From assembly GCF_030268065.1 (NCBI RefSeq), contig NZ_BSDD01000004.1, positions 186,001 through 250,000 of the forward strand: 64,000 nt of DNA, written 5' to 3'. The translations under genes were made by a program, and so were the position numbers. Source of the stretch: Geothrix rubra (GTDB lineage Bacteria > Acidobacteriota > Holophagae > Holophagales > Holophagaceae). The notes beneath the pieces were generated by a model. It was not told the origin of the DNA. It did not search any database and was given only the letters and a program-made list of their open reading frames with translations. Of the stretch, positions 8,608 to 18,027 are shown piece by piece (within the stretch, counting starts at the first letter, position 1; every line of letters begins with the position of its first letter).

Positions 8608-10247
8608 GCGGTCACCTCGAGGATGAAGGGTTGGAGCAGGCGGCCGTAGGCCGGGAGGGTGAGGAAGGGCGCGGGATCGGGGTCCAGCAGGAGGGTCTCG
8701 AAGAGGTCGGCGGCGTCGCCGTAGCGGCCGTCCAGGAAGGCGTCCAGGCCCACTTCGGCCCGAATCTGCGCCAGGGCCTCCTGGATCCACATGTGGAAGA
8801 GGGAGGGCGAGAGGCGCTCCCCGTCGTCCAGCACGGCCTCGTGGTGGAGCCACTGCCAGACCTGCATGCGGCAGATCTCCGCCGTGGCGGCGTCCTCCAT
8901 GAGGTGGTCCAGGGGCACACAGCCCTGGCCCCGGAGCCAGGCCTCCAGGTAGCGGAGGCCCACGCGCAGGTTGTGGCGCAGGCCGGCCACGGTGCGGGTG
9001 CCTTCGGGGATGCGCAGCAGGTCGGCCTCGGCCACCTCGCCCTCGGGGATGCGGGGCAGCTGGTTCGCCTCCGGCATGTGGGCGTCGAAGACCGCCTGGG
9101 CCTCGGCCACCAGGCCGGGGTGGGCCACCCAGGTGCCGTCGCAGCCGTCCTGCACCTCCCGGAGCTTGTCCGCCTGCACCTGGGCCATGGCCCGGGCATG
9201 GGCCGCCGGATCGGTCTTCACGGGGATGAAGGCGCTCATGCCGCCCATGGCGTGGGCGCCCCGGCGGTGGCAGACCTGCACCAGGCGCCGGGCGTAGGCC
9301 CGCAGGAAGGGCTGGGTCATGGCGATCTGGGCGCGGTCCGGCAGCAGGGCCGAGGCGTCGGCGCGGAGGGTCTTGATGAAGCTGAAGATGTAGTCCCAGC
9401 GGCCCAGGTTCAGGCCCGTGGCGTGCTGGCGGAGCTCGTAGAGGAGGCCCTCCATCTGGAAGGCCGCCGGCAGGGTCTCGATGAGCAGGGTCACCCGCAC
9501 GGTGCCCTCGGGCAGGCCCAGGGCCGCCTGGGCCAGGAGCAGCACCTCGTTCCACCAGCGGGCCTCCGCGGGGTCCTCCAGCTTGGGCAGGTAGAGGTAG
9601 GGGCCGGTCCCCCGCGCCACCAGCTCCCGGGCGTTGTGGAAGAGGAAGAGCCCCGCATCGAAGAGGCAGGCGGGCACCGGGCGACCGTCCACCCGCAGGT
9701 GGCGCTCCTCCAGGTGGAGGCCCCGGGGCCGCACCATGAGCACCGCCGTGCGGTCCTTCAGGGCGTAGCCCTTCCCGCTGGCGGCATCCTGGAAGCAGAG
9801 CCGGCGGCGGACGGCGGCGTGCAGGGCGGCCTGGCCCTCCAGCAGGTTCGCGGGCAGCGGCGCGAGGCTGTCCTCGAAGTCCGCCATGTAGACCTTCGCG
9901 CCGCTGTTGAGGGCGTTGACGAGCATCTTCGGTTCCGGGGGGCCCGTGATCTCCACCCGGCGGTCCAGGAGGTCCGCCGGGGCCGGGGCCACCTGCCAGT
10001 CGCCGGAGCGGGCGGGATGCCCCGCCGGCAGGAAGCGGGGCCGCTCCCCCGCGTCGAAGCGGCGCTGACGTTCCCGGCGCTCGGCGAGCAGGATGTCCAG
10101 GGGGGCCCGGAAGGCGCGGACCAGGCCCGTCACGAAGGCCAGGGCCGCGGGGTTCAGGAGGGCCGCATCTTCCGGCCCGAAGCCGTCGTCGCGGGGACCC
10201 AGGGGGCCGTCCCATTCGACGCCTGCGGGGAAAAGAGGTGTGGACAT
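8604..10247 (-). CDS. aceB: Malate synthase A
   Basis: Second enzyme of the glyoxylate shunt: glyoxylate plus acetyl-CoA to malate. 547 aa, as for the A isoform. Seen: [39 protein letters not shown], the helix [13 protein letters not shown] and the C-terminal catalytic region with [24 protein letters not shown]. The start ATG at 10247 has GGAGG 6 nt upstream. It is the first gene of the aceB-aceA operon, and an inverted repeat GTCAA-AGA-TTGAC lies just upstream. Confidence 0.97.
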   Translation of the reverse strand: MSTPLFPAGVEWDGPLGPRDDGFGPEDAALLNPAALAFVTGLVRAFRAPLDILLAERRERQRRFDAGERPRFLPAGHPARSGDWQVAPAPADLLDRRVEITGPPEPKMLVNALNSGAKVYMADFEDSLAPLPANLLEGQAALHAAVRRRLCFQDAASGKGYALKDRTAVLMVRPRGLHLEERHLRVDGRPVPACLFDAGLFLFHNARELVARGTGPYLYLPKLEDPAEARWWNEVLLLAQAALGLPEGTVRVTLLIETLPAAFQMEGLLYELRQHATGLNLGRWDYIFSFIKTLRADASALLPDRAQIAMTQPFLRAYARRLVQVCHRRGAHAMGGMSAFIPVKTDPAAHARAMAQVQADKLREVQDGCDGTWVAHPGLVAEAQAVFDAHMPEANQLPRIPEGEVAEADLLRIPEGTRTVAGLRHNLRVGLRYLEAWLRGQGCVPLDHLMEDAATAEICRMQVWQWLHHEAVLDDGERLSPSLFHMWIQEALAQIRAEVGLDAFLDGRYGDAADLFETLLLDPDPAPFLTLPAYGRLLQPFILEVTA

Positions 10248-10270
10248 GGGTTGCCTCCGGGTGGCCTGAT

Positions 10271-10370
10271 GTCAAAGATTGACCTACAATTCACTCGAGC
10301 AATGAGTAGCTGGTTTGATTGGGGTTAATCTGAATATTTCAGTCAATTTGTTCGTCACATCTTGTCAATT
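10271..10370. promoter_or_regulatory. Divergent control region of aceBA and the ScfR-type regulator
   Basis: The AT-rich stretch between the two divergent start codons contrasts sharply with the GC-rich surroundings. It holds GTCAA-AGA-TTGAC (10271-10283), CTGAA-TAT-TTCAG (10330-10342) and two direct copies of GTCAATT (10342-10348 and 10364-10370, 22 bp apart). The recurring GTCAA/TTGAC half-site is a candidate operator for the divergently encoded regulator. Promoter hexamers could not be assigned with confidence. Confidence 0.5.
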
Positions 10371-10388
10371 CATGTAAAAGGGGATTCT

Positions 10389-11834
10389 ATGCCCGCCGCC
10401 GCTCCCGCCAAGCCCGCCGCCCGCCTGGGCGCCAAGATCCGCCTCCTCCGTCGCCAGGAGGGGCTCAGCCAGGTGCAGCTGGCCGAATCCCTGGGCATCA
10501 GCCCCAGCTACCTGAACCTCATCGAGGGCAACAAGCGGCCCCTCACGGCCCCCCTGCTCATCCGCCTGGCCCAGCAGTTCCATCTGGACCTGAAGGCCCT
10601 GGCCCCCGAGCAGGACCAGCGGCTGGCGGAGGACCTGCTGGAGGCCTTCGGGGATCCGCTCTTCGAGCCCCTCGGCCTCCAGGCCCAGGAAGTGCGGGAG
10701 CTGGTCCAGAACAGCCCCCAGCTGGCCCGGGGGGTCTTCGAGCTCTACCGCGCCTACCAGCACGCCCAGGAGGGCCTGGAGAGCCTGTCCGCCCGCCTCA
10801 GCGACGGCCAGGGCTTCGATCCCGAGGCCACCCGCCTGCCCTCGGAGGAGGTCAACGACTTCATCCAGCAGGCCATGAACCACTTCCCCGACCTGGAGAC
10901 CGCCGCCGAGTCCCTCTGGGCCGAGGGGCACCTGAACCCGGACGCCCTCTATCCCGGCCTGGTGGCCGCCGTGGAGGCCCGGGGCCTGAAGGTGCGGGTC
11001 CACCGGGCGGCGGACGGCCCGGGCCTCCTCCGCCGCTACGACCCGGAGCGCCGGCTCATCAGCCTCTCGGAGCTGCTGCCCCTCCGCAGCCGGGCCTTCC
11101 AGCTGGCCCACCAGCTGGCCCTGCTGGACCACAGTGCCCTGCTGGACGCCCTGGCGGACCATCCCCTGCTCCGCATGTCCAGCAGCCGGGCCCTGGCCCG
11201 GGTGGCCCTGGCCAACTACTTCGCAGGGGCCGTGCTCATGCCGTACGAGCGCTTCCTCCAGGCGACGAAGGCCGAACGCTACGACATCGAGATCCTGGGC
11301 CGGCGCTTCCAGGCCAGCTTCGAGCAGGTCTGCCACCGGCTCACCACCCTCCGCCGGCCCGGCGCCGAGGGCGTGCCCTTCCACTTCCTCCGCATCGACA
11401 TCGCCGGGAACATCTCCAAGAGCTTTTCCGCCACGGGCATCCGCTTCGCCCGGTTCTCAGGCGCCTGCCCCCGCTGGAACGCCCATGCCGCCTTCCTCAC
11501 GCCGGGCCTGGTCCGCACCCAGGTGAGCGTCATGCCTGACGGCCGGAAGTACTTCTGCATCGCCCGGACCATCCAGAAGGACACGGGCGGCTACCGGGGC
11601 CAGCACGCCACCCAGGCCCTGGGGCTGGGCTGCGACATGGGGCACGCCAAGGAGCTGGTCTATGCCGACGGCGTGCGCCTGGACCAGCCCCCCGTGCCCA
11701 TCGGCGTCACCTGCCGCCTCTGCGAGCGCACCGACTGCGAACAGCGGGCCTTCCCGCCCCTCCAGCAGGCCCTCAAGGTGGAGGAGAACCTCCGCCGCAC
11801 CAGCTTCTACGCGCGGATCGAGTCCGGCGCCTGA
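10389..11834 (+). CDS. XRE/ImmA-IrrE type regulator, short-chain fatty acyl-CoA regulator (ScfR/RamB) family
   Basis: Likely transcriptional regulator of acetate and fatty-acid metabolism. 481 aa: an XRE helix-turn-helix at about residues 10-65 (LGAKIRLLRRQEGLSQVQLA, SPSYLNLIEGNKRP), a middle IrrE-like region, and a C-terminal domain with a Cys cluster (GCDMGHAKEL, then CRLCERTDC) that defines this family. The ATG at 10389 has AAGGGGA upstream; an in-frame TTG at 10362 is less likely. Position divergent from aceBA matches RamB-type regulators, which control the glyoxylate shunt. The effector is unknown. Confidence 0.88.
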   Translation: MPAAAPAKPAARLGAKIRLLRRQEGLSQVQLAESLGISPSYLNLIEGNKRPLTAPLLIRLAQQFHLDLKALAPEQDQRLAEDLLEAFGDPLFEPLGLQAQEVRELVQNSPQLARGVFELYRAYQHAQEGLESLSARLSDGQGFDPEATRLPSEEVNDFIQQAMNHFPDLETAAESLWAEGHLNPDALYPGLVAAVEARGLKVRVHRAADGPGLLRRYDPERRLISLSELLPLRSRAFQLAHQLALLDHSALLDALADHPLLRMSSSRALARVALANYFAGAVLMPYERFLQATKAERYDIEILGRRFQASFEQVCHRLTTLRRPGAEGVPFHFLRIDIAGNISKSFSATGIRFARFSGACPRWNAHAAFLTPGLVRTQVSVMPDGRKYFCIARTIQKDTGGYRGQHATQALGLGCDMGHAKELVYADGVRLDQPPVPIGVTCRLCERTDCEQRAFPPLQQALKVEENLRRTSFYARIESGA

Positions 11835-12928
11835 GGCGGGCGTTCGCCCCGCCCCAGCTTCCCCAGCGGCTCCTCGATCCAGCGGTGCGCCAGGGCCGCG
11901 GCGGCCACGGCCAGCAGCAGGGCCGAGGCGAACCCGGGCAGGCCGCCCAGGTGCGGCGCCACCAGGCGATAGGTGAACGGGTGCAGCAGGTAGAGCCCGT
12001 AGCTCCAGTCCCCCAGCCGCGAGAGCCCCGCAGTCAGGCCGGCCAGGGCCCGTCCGCGGGGCCCTGGCGGGAATGTGTCCGGCCCCAGGTTGCGGCTGAA
12101 GGCCGCCAGGGCCACCAGGCCCGTGACGACCAGGAGGTAGCGGTAGCGGCCCCAGCCCGTGAGGGCCGCCAGGTGGTCGAAGAACTGGGGCGTGGGCTTC
12201 ACCAGGATCCAGAGGAGGGGCAGGGCCAGGAGCAGGGCCCGGGCGGCCGGCAACCGCCGCTTGGCATCCGCATGCAGGCCCGCCAGCAGCCCGCCCCAGG
12301 CCAGGAGGAAGACCTGGTTGGGCGCCAGGACGTAGGTGTGGAAGCGGTTCCAGAGGGGCTGGCCCATGACCCCGTGGAGGGTGGTCGGCAGGCTCCAGAG
12401 CCAGAGCCCCAGGGCCAGGGCTGCCAGGAAGGGGAGCCCGCCCTTCGCCCGCAGCCAGGCCAGGGCCGGGTAGGCGATGTAGAGCAGGGCCACCAGCCCC
12501 ACGTACCAGCCCCCGGTCACCAGGGCGAGGTTGGGCTGGATGAGGCCGAAGAGGAGCGTGGCGTTCTGCAGGATGCGGAGTCCGGTCGGCTCGGGGCCCA
12601 TCCCCAGGCGGAAGGCCAGGTTCAGGGCGCAGGCCAGGTAGAAGATCGGGGCCAGCCGGAGGAACCGGCGCAGCCAGAAGCGGCCCAGCCCCTCGCGGCG
12701 CAGCCGCTCCCAGGGTGCCGTGCGGAAGAGCAGGAAGCCGCTCAGCACGAAGAAGCCCGACACGCTGTAGTTGCCCAGCCGGGCCATGGCGATGTTGGCC
12801 CCGCCGCCGGACTCCGAGATGTTGAACCACACGCCCAGGTGGTACACCGCCACGCACACGGCCAACAGACCCCGCAGCGGGTCCAGCAAGCCCAGGCGGG
12901 CGGGCGCCTTCACGGACGGCTCGGACAC
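11807..12928 (-). CDS. Acyltransferase family 3 membrane protein
   Basis: Predicted integral-membrane O-acyltransferase, 373 aa from the GTG at 12928, with about ten hydrophobic segments. Family signatures: LDPLRGLLAVCVAVYHLG near the N-terminus, GFFVLSGFLLFRT, the basic FWLRRFLRLAPIFY loop, and C-terminal WSYGLYLLHPF. It probably modifies an envelope sugar or lipid; the substrate is unknown. The GTG start has an AGGGGG Shine-Dalgarno and places the first helix correctly; an upstream extension would run into a palindromic intergenic element. Its 3' end overlaps the ScfR gene by 28 bp, tail to tail. Confidence 0.85.
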   Translation of the reverse strand: MSEPSVKAPARLGLLDPLRGLLAVCVAVYHLGVWFNISESGGGANIAMARLGNYSVSGFFVLSGFLLFRTAPWERLRREGLGRFWLRRFLRLAPIFYLACALNLAFRLGMGPEPTGLRILQNATLLFGLIQPNLALVTGGWYVGLVALLYIAYPALAWLRAKGGLPFLAALALGLWLWSLPTTLHGVMGQPLWNRFHTYVLAPNQVFLLAWGGLLAGLHADAKRRLPAARALLLALPLLWILVKPTPQFFDHLAALTGWGRYRYLLVVTGLVALAAFSRNLGPDTFPPGPRGRALAGLTAGLSRLGDWSYGLYLLHPFTYRLVAPHLGGLPGFASALLLAVAAAALAHRWIEEPLGKLGRGERPPQAPDSIRA

Positions 12929-12991
12929 GGAACCCCCTGGTGGATTGGGACTCCGACCAGCATACGGGCTCACCTTCCAACCCAAGAAAGA

Positions 12992-13089
12992 AACCGCGAA
13001 GGACGCGAAGGAACGCGAATCAAGAGCGCGCTGCTGCCCGGCCAATCCCCGTTCGCGCGCCCGGAGGGCGATTCGCGCCATTCGCGGTT
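12992..13089. repeat. Long palindromic intergenic element (GCGAAGGA type)
   Basis: The left arm starts AACCGCGAAGGACGCGAAGG (12992). The right arm ends CATTCGCGGTT (13089), whose reverse complement is AACCGCGAATG. The terminal 9 bp pair perfectly and the arms continue with a few mismatches. The inner part repeats the GCGAA motif several times. It sits directly after the purM stop codon, and a related element follows the ppk stop codon at 41381-41492. Confidence 0.75.
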
Positions 13090-13096
13090 AAAAAAA

Positions 13097-14134
13097 TCAG
13101 CGGTACTTCACCACGCCGGTCCCGGCGGCGAGCTCGCCCAGCACCCACGCGGGCTCCTCGGCCTCGTGGAGGGCATCGAGCACGGCCGGGGCCTGGTCGG
13201 CCTTGGCCACGAGCACCATGCCCACGCCCAGGTTCAGGGCCTGGCGGGCGTCGTCGAGGGCCAGGCCGCCCTTCTCCATGAGGAAGCGGAAGAGGGCCGG
13301 GATCTCCCAGCTCGCCGTGTCGATGACGGCATCCAGGTGCTTCGGCAGCACCCGGGGCAGGTTGTCCGTGAGGCCGCCGCCCGTGATGTGGGCCATGGCC
13401 ACCAGCTTGTCGGCCTGCACCAGGGGCAGCACTGGGGCCAGGTAGCTGCGGTGGACGGCCAGCAGGGCCTGGGCCACGGTCCGGCCCGTGCCCGGCAGGG
13501 GGTCGTCCACGCCCAGCTTCTCCAGCTCGAAGCAGACCTTGCGGGCCAGGGAGTAGCCGTTGGTGTGGAGGCCCGAGCTGGGCAGGCCGATCAGCACGTC
13601 GCCCGCGGCCATGGCGTCCAGGCGCGGCAGCAGGTGGTCCTCGTCCACCACGCCCACGATGGTGCCGGCCACGTCCACCTCGCCCTCGGCGTAGACGCCC
13701 GGCATCTCGGCCATCTCGCCACCGATGAGGGCACAGCTCCCGGCCTTGCAGGCCTCGGCCATGCCCTTCACGATCTGCTCGACGGTGCCCGGCTCCAGGC
13801 GCTGGGCGGCCACGTAGTCCAGGAAGAACAGGGGCCGGGCGCCCTGGACCAGGATGTCGTTGATGCAGTGGTTCACCAGGTCCTGGCCCACCGTGTCCCA
13901 GATGCCGGCCCGGCCGGCCACCTTGGTCTTGGTGCCCACGCCGTCCATGCTGCTCACGAGGATGGGCCTGGCCTCGGGGAAGCGGGCGTCGAAGAGGCCG
14001 CCGAAGAGGCCGAGGTCGCTGCGGACCCCGGGGGTCTTCGTGGCCTTCACGAGGGGCTTGATCCGGCGCAGCGCGTCGTCCTGGCGGCTGATGTCCACCC
14101 CGCTGGACGCGTACGTGACCTTGGCCTCGCTCAT
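13097..14134 (-). CDS. purM: Phosphoribosylformylglycinamidine cyclo-ligase (AIR synthetase)
   Basis: Purine biosynthesis step 5: ATP-dependent closure of FGAM to AIR. 345 aa from the ATG at 14134 (GGGGGG upstream), normal for PurM. Conserved segments: YASSGVDISRQDDALRRIK, LVSSMDGVGTKTKVA, GQDLVNHCINDILVQGARPLFFLDY, LIGGEMAEMPGVY, GLPSSGLHTNGYSLAR and AHITGGGLTDNLPRVLP. Stands alone rather than with purN. Confidence 0.97.
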   Translation of the reverse strand: MSEAKVTYASSGVDISRQDDALRRIKPLVKATKTPGVRSDLGLFGGLFDARFPEARPILVSSMDGVGTKTKVAGRAGIWDTVGQDLVNHCINDILVQGARPLFFLDYVAAQRLEPGTVEQIVKGMAEACKAGSCALIGGEMAEMPGVYAEGEVDVAGTIVGVVDEDHLLPRLDAMAAGDVLIGLPSSGLHTNGYSLARKVCFELEKLGVDDPLPGTGRTVAQALLAVHRSYLAPVLPLVQADKLVAMAHITGGGLTDNLPRVLPKHLDAVIDTASWEIPALFRFLMEKGGLALDDARQALNLGVGMVLVAKADQAPAVLDALHEAEEPAWVLGELAAGTGVVKYR

Positions 14135-14179
14135 GGCACCCCCCGAATCCGCCATTTTCGCATCAAGGCCGGGGCATTC

Positions 14180-16390
14180 CTACTGCGAAGGCCGCATCCA
14201 GCGAACCCCCTGGACCTGCACCCCGTCACAGGCCAGGAACTCCAGGTCCCGGCGGTCCGTCCAGACCCGGCCGGCCCCGCCCCGCTGGAAGCCCAGGAGC
14301 TCGCCCGTGGCGGCGTCCCGCACCACCACCAGGGGATGGCGGGCCCCATCCCAGACCAGCGCCACGGCACCCCGCTCGTCCGTGACCTGCACGGGGGCCT
14401 CGGGCGCCCCCGCCCGCAGGGGCAGGGCGGCCGGACGGACGCTCCGGGCCCGCTCGACGCCCCCCTCCAGCACGTGGACGCTCGCCAGGTCCCCGGGGGC
14501 CACGGCGCCCAGCGGGACGATGAAGCTGAAGCTCCGCAGCCTCCCGCCCGGGGCGTCCGCCACCTCCTGGGCCTGGAAGTCCGCCGCGAGACGCAGCGCG
14601 CCGGCGGCATCCCGGGCCTCCCAGCGGAAGGGGCCGGGGGCGGGCGGCGCCGGCGGGGCCTTCACCGGGATCAGCGGCTGCAGCACCATCCGGTCCCCCT
14701 CCAGGTGGCCCCACACCAGCAGGCCCTCGATCGCCGGGGCCGGGACCGCCTGCAGCGGGTAGACCTTCCGGTAGAGGAGGACGCCCTTGTACGTGTAGTC
14801 GCTCACCCAGTCCGGATCGCAGTAGCCCATGATGTCCGCGTAGGCCGCGGCGGCCTTGGGTGCCGGGGTGCTGGCGGTGGCATCCCACCCTGTCACGCCG
14901 AGGTGGCCCCCCGCGTAGTCGCCGGTGGTGGGGTAGCTGGGGTCCGCGTCCGTCACGGCCCCGCAGGGCGCGTGCAACCGGCCGAAGTTGTGCCCCACCT
15001 CGTGGGCCAGCACCCCGGCCCGGCTGGCGGACTTGTCCCAGCCGAGGGCCACGGCCTGCTTCACCCAGCCCAGGCCGGCGATGCCCGAGCTGTAGGCGGG
15101 GTTCACCACGCCGAAGTAGTGGGCGGGCTGCCCGTCCGCGTTCCACCGGGCCGTCACCTCGTCCAGCACCGTGCTCCAGGCGGTGGCGTCGCTGGTGAGG
15201 ACGCCCACGGAGCTCGTCAGGGGCGGCCCCACGTCCGCGTCGAGGGCATCCGGAACGGGATGGATGCGCCGGGCCAGGGTCAGGTAGGAGGCCACGGAGC
15301 TGGCGTCGACCGCCCCCGTGCGGCCATCCCCCGTGGTGACGGGCAGGAGGCGGATCCGCCAGGCGGTCAGCGATTCCACGGCCAGCGCCAGGGGGGTGCC
15401 GCCGGGGGGGAACCGGTTGTTGGTGCGGTCCGCCTCCGGGTAGACCCCGCCGGGATCCACCTGGGCCAGCACGGTCAGGCCGGGCTGGATCCAGCTCGCG
15501 GGCACGGCGGCGTTCCAGGAGGCGGCGGCGTCCGGCTCGTTGATGCGGGTGGGCACGGCCGTCGCGCTGGCGGGGATGTCGAGGGTGTGGACCGCGCTGC
15601 CGGTCTGGAAGGTCACGCGCACCGAGGGCTGCGCGGCGTTCGCCTCGTTGGCCTTCGCGAAGACCCGCACCCAGGCGCTGCGGTTCGCCACCAGGCCGAC
15701 CGTCGCCGGGTAGGTCTGGGTGCCCTGGGTGAGGTAGAGGCCCTCGATGCTGAGGTCCAGGGTGGGCGTGGCCGTCACCGTGAAGACCGCGGCGCCGGTG
15801 GCCGTGCCCCCGGGGGTGGTGACGGCCACCGGACCCGTGACCGCCCCGGCGGGAACGGTGGCGTCCATCCGGGTGTCGTCGACCACGGTGAAGGCCGCCG
15901 CCACCCCGCCGAAGGTCACCGCCGACGCCCCCAGGAAGCCGGAGCCCGCCAGCGCCACGGCGGTGCCCGGGGGGCCCGACGGGGGGCTGAAGGCCGTGAG
16001 CGTGGGCGTTGGCGACACGGCCACCGTGAAGGCCGTGGCCGTGGTGGCGGTGCCGCCCGCCGTGGTGAGGGCGATGGGCCCGGTGGTCGCGCCGGGGGGC
16101 ACCGTGGCCTGCACCTGGGTGTCGCTCCGCACGGCATAGGCCGTGGCCGGCACCCCGCCGAAGGCCACCCGGGTCGTTCCCGAGAGGGCCGTGCCCGTGA
16201 GGGTGACGGCGGAGCCGACCACGCCCGAGGTCGGGCTGAAGCTCGCGAGGGTGGGCGCCGGAAGGGGGGCCGGACCGCCGCCACCCCCGCCGCCGCAGGC
16301 CTGGCACATCAGGCCCAGGAGCAGGGCCAGGAGCGTCACCGCTGGCGCCCACCGGTACCTGCGGAGGCCCCTGCCACGCCCAGGACCCAT
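14180..16390 (-). CDS. Secreted lipoprotein with two IPT/TIG domains and a metzincin-type zinc site
   Basis: 736 aa. The signal peptide ends MCQAC with a Gly-rich linker (Cys32). There are two IPT/TIG Ig-like domains (about 47-123 and 130-205; each has FSPxSG and VTFGGV-type strands). Residues 206-345 form a further beta-rich domain. A catalytic-looking HEVGHNFGRLH is at 463-473 with a Met-turn candidate ADIMGYC (Met521), then a C-terminal beta domain. The HExxHxxxxxH plus Met pattern is that of metzincin peptidases. It is therefore probably a surface metalloprotease; the substrate is unknown. GAGGTG precedes the ATG. Confidence 0.75.
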   Translation of the reverse strand: MGPGRGRGLRRYRWAPAVTLLALLLGLMCQACGGGGGGGPAPLPAPTLASFSPTSGVVGSAVTLTGTALSGTTRVAFGGVPATAYAVRSDTQVQATVPPGATTGPIALTTAGGTATTATAFTVAVSPTPTLTAFSPPSGPPGTAVALAGSGFLGASAVTFGGVAAAFTVVDDTRMDATVPAGAVTGPVAVTTPGGTATGAAVFTVTATPTLDLSIEGLYLTQGTQTYPATVGLVANRSAWVRVFAKANEANAAQPSVRVTFQTGSAVHTLDIPASATAVPTRINEPDAAASWNAAVPASWIQPGLTVLAQVDPGGVYPEADRTNNRFPPGGTPLALAVESLTAWRIRLLPVTTGDGRTGAVDASSVASYLTLARRIHPVPDALDADVGPPLTSSVGVLTSDATAWSTVLDEVTARWNADGQPAHYFGVVNPAYSSGIAGLGWVKQAVALGWDKSASRAGVLAHEVGHNFGRLHAPCGAVTDADPSYPTTGDYAGGHLGVTGWDATASTPAPKAAAAYADIMGYCDPDWVSDYTYKGVLLYRKVYPLQAVPAPAIEGLLVWGHLEGDRMVLQPLIPVKAPPAPPAPGPFRWEARDAAGALRLAADFQAQEVADAPGGRLRSFSFIVPLGAVAPGDLASVHVLEGGVERARSVRPAALPLRAGAPEAPVQVTDERGAVALVWDGARHPLVVVRDAATGELLGFQRGGAGRVWTDRRDLEFLACDGVQVQGVRWMRPSQ

Positions 16391-16513
16391 GACGCACCTC
16401 GGCCATCGGGGAAGGCCCGGAGCCCGCCCGCCCGTGCCTCAGTATCCGTTCCAGCGGCGGCCCCGGCCATGCGCCGGTTCAGCGGAGCCCCGGGTCGGGT
16501 CGGCCCCCGGGCC

Positions 16514-16615
16514 TCAGCCCAGCAGCACCCAGATCAGGAAGCCCGTCGCGGTCGCGATCCAGACCCCCAGCATCACCTTCCGGGAGGTCCGCGGCGCAGG
16601 ATGGACCATGGGCAT
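16514..16615 (-). CDS. Small single-span membrane protein (33 aa)
   Basis: Short reading frame, MPMVHPAPRTSRK followed by a hydrophobic helix (MLGVWIATATGFLIWVLLG) and stop. It has one of the best Shine-Dalgarno sequences in the window, GAGGAGG 5 nt before the ATG. Orientation Lys/Arg-in suggests an N-in inner-membrane anchor. It lies upstream of the metzincin-like gene on the same strand. No family recognised. Confidence 0.5.
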   Translation of the reverse strand: MPMVHPAPRTSRKVMLGVWIATATGFLIWVLLG

Positions 16616-16724
16616 GGGGGCCTCCTCGTCCTTGGATGCCCCGAACGCCCCCGAAGTTGGCCGGAATCGGCGTCGGCCCGGAGGACCGGACCCCGCCTGG
16701 AAAAGGCCTATGCTTGGGGGAGCC

Positions 16725-17402
16725 ATGGATCCTCTCCGCGTCGAGGCCCTCGGATCGGCCCTCCTGAATGTCCCCAGGCTTCCCCTGGCGATTCCCAAGC
16801 CCCAGGCCCCCACCCCGGAGGCGCCGGGCGTGGCGGCCCAGAGCCAGCTCCAGGCCCTGGCCCAGGGCTGGCCCCTGCTCCAATCGGCGGTCCAGTCCAC
16901 CCTCCAGGCGGCGGCAGCCCAAGCGGTGCCGGCGATCCCGGCCACCGATTCCATCCAGAGCTTCACCAGCGCCCTGGCGGCGGCCCTGACCCCCGCCCAG
17001 GCCACGACGACCGCCTCCAGCGCCACGGCCGCCCCGGCCGAGTCGGGCACCGCCACTCCCATCCCCGCCACGGCCGCGGCCGCCACGGCCACGGAGGCCC
17101 TGACGACCACGACCCCCGTCGAGACCGGCGCCAGCGCGGACTTCGCCCTCCTGACGGCCCTCCGCTTCGGGGCGGGCGTCAACCCCCTGGGGGCCCCGGC
17201 CTTCAACGCCGCCGACCTGGGGGCCACCCTGGTGCGGGATGCCGCCGCCGTGCCCCGCCTGCCGAACCTGCAGCCCCAGCCCGGCCGACCCGGCCCCGAG
17301 GACTTCGCCCGCCTCCTCCAGACCCAGGCCCCCCAGGTGATCCAGGCCTACCGGGCGGTCCCCGCCGCCCCCACCGCCGCCGGGATGGACCTGCTGGCCT
17401 GA
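16725..17402 (+). CDS. Ala/Pro/Thr-rich protein of unknown function
   Basis: 225 aa, not recognised. The composition is very biased, with a long Ala/Thr/Pro linker at about residues 90-135 and more ordered ends (MDPLRVEALGSALLNVPRLP; EDFARLLQTQAPQVIQAYRAV). No signal peptide or membrane segment. The ATG has GGGGGAG just upstream and a TATGCT box at 16709-16714. The organisation resembles flagellar hook-length or other secreted linker proteins only in composition, which is not enough for a call. Confidence 0.5.
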   Translation: MDPLRVEALGSALLNVPRLPLAIPKPQAPTPEAPGVAAQSQLQALAQGWPLLQSAVQSTLQAAAAQAVPAIPATDSIQSFTSALAAALTPAQATTTASSATAAPAESGTATPIPATAAAATATEALTTTTPVETGASADFALLTALRFGAGVNPLGAPAFNAADLGATLVRDAAAVPRLPNLQPQPGRPGPEDFARLLQTQAPQVIQAYRAVPAAPTAAGMDLLA

Positions 17403-17460
17403 GCCCCGCCGGCAGCTCCGGGCGGGAAGGGGAGCCACGCGGATGTAGACTGTCCGGACC

Positions 17461-18024
17461 ATGGCCACGCCCCCCCTCCCGAAGGTCGACCGTCCTGCCG
17501 CCGAGGCCGCGGTCCGAGCCCTGCTCCTGAGCCTGGGCCAGGATCCCGCCAGCCCCGAGCTGGCGGACACGCCCTCCCGGGTGGCGGAGTTCTGGAGCGA
17601 GCGCCTGGCGGGCTACGCCATGGATCCCGCCGCCGACCTGAGGCCCCTGCCCGGTGTCCTGGCCCCCGTGCCCGTCATCCTGGAGCGCATCCCCTTCGTG
17701 AGCACCTGCGAGCACCACCTCGCCCCCTTCGAGGGCCACGCCACCGTGGGCTACCTGCCCGGCGAAGGAGGCACCGTGGGCCTCAGCAAGCTCGTGCGCG
17801 TGGTGCAGGCCTACGCCTGGCGCCTGCAGGTGCAGGAGCGCATGGCCCAGCAGATCGCCGAGGCCCTGGAGACCCACCTCCGCCCCGCCGCCTGGGGCGT
17901 CCAGCTCGTGGCCGTCCACACCTGCATGGCCCACCGCGGCGTGAAGACCCCCGGCGTCCCCGTGCGGACCACCCTGCTGGGGGGGACCTGGGCCCAGAAC
18001 CCGCCGCCCCCGTTCAGGGGGTGA
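17461..18024 (+). CDS. folE: GTP cyclohydrolase I
   Basis: GTP to dihydroneopterin triphosphate, the first step of folate/pterin synthesis. 187 aa. Zinc and active-site residues are visible: STCEHHLAPFEGHATVGYLP, GLSKLVRVV, and TCMAHRGVKTPG carrying the second zinc cysteine. N-terminal DTPSRVAEFW is also typical. There is no Shine-Dalgarno; a TAGACT box lies 9 nt upstream of the ATG, consistent with a leaderless or very short leader mRNA. Confidence 0.96.
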   Translation: MATPPLPKVDRPAAEAAVRALLLSLGQDPASPELADTPSRVAEFWSERLAGYAMDPAADLRPLPGVLAPVPVILERIPFVSTCEHHLAPFEGHATVGYLPGEGGTVGLSKLVRVVQAYAWRLQVQERMAQQIAEALETHLRPAAWGVQLVAVHTCMAHRGVKTPGVPVRTTLLGGTWAQNPPPPFRG

Positions 18025-18027
18025 TCC

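Noticed and set aside
11885-17530. 1881-codon plus-strand open frame
   Set aside because: Antisense to the acyltransferase, purM and the metzincin-like gene. Its Arg/Gly/His-rich composition is the mark of a shadow frame.
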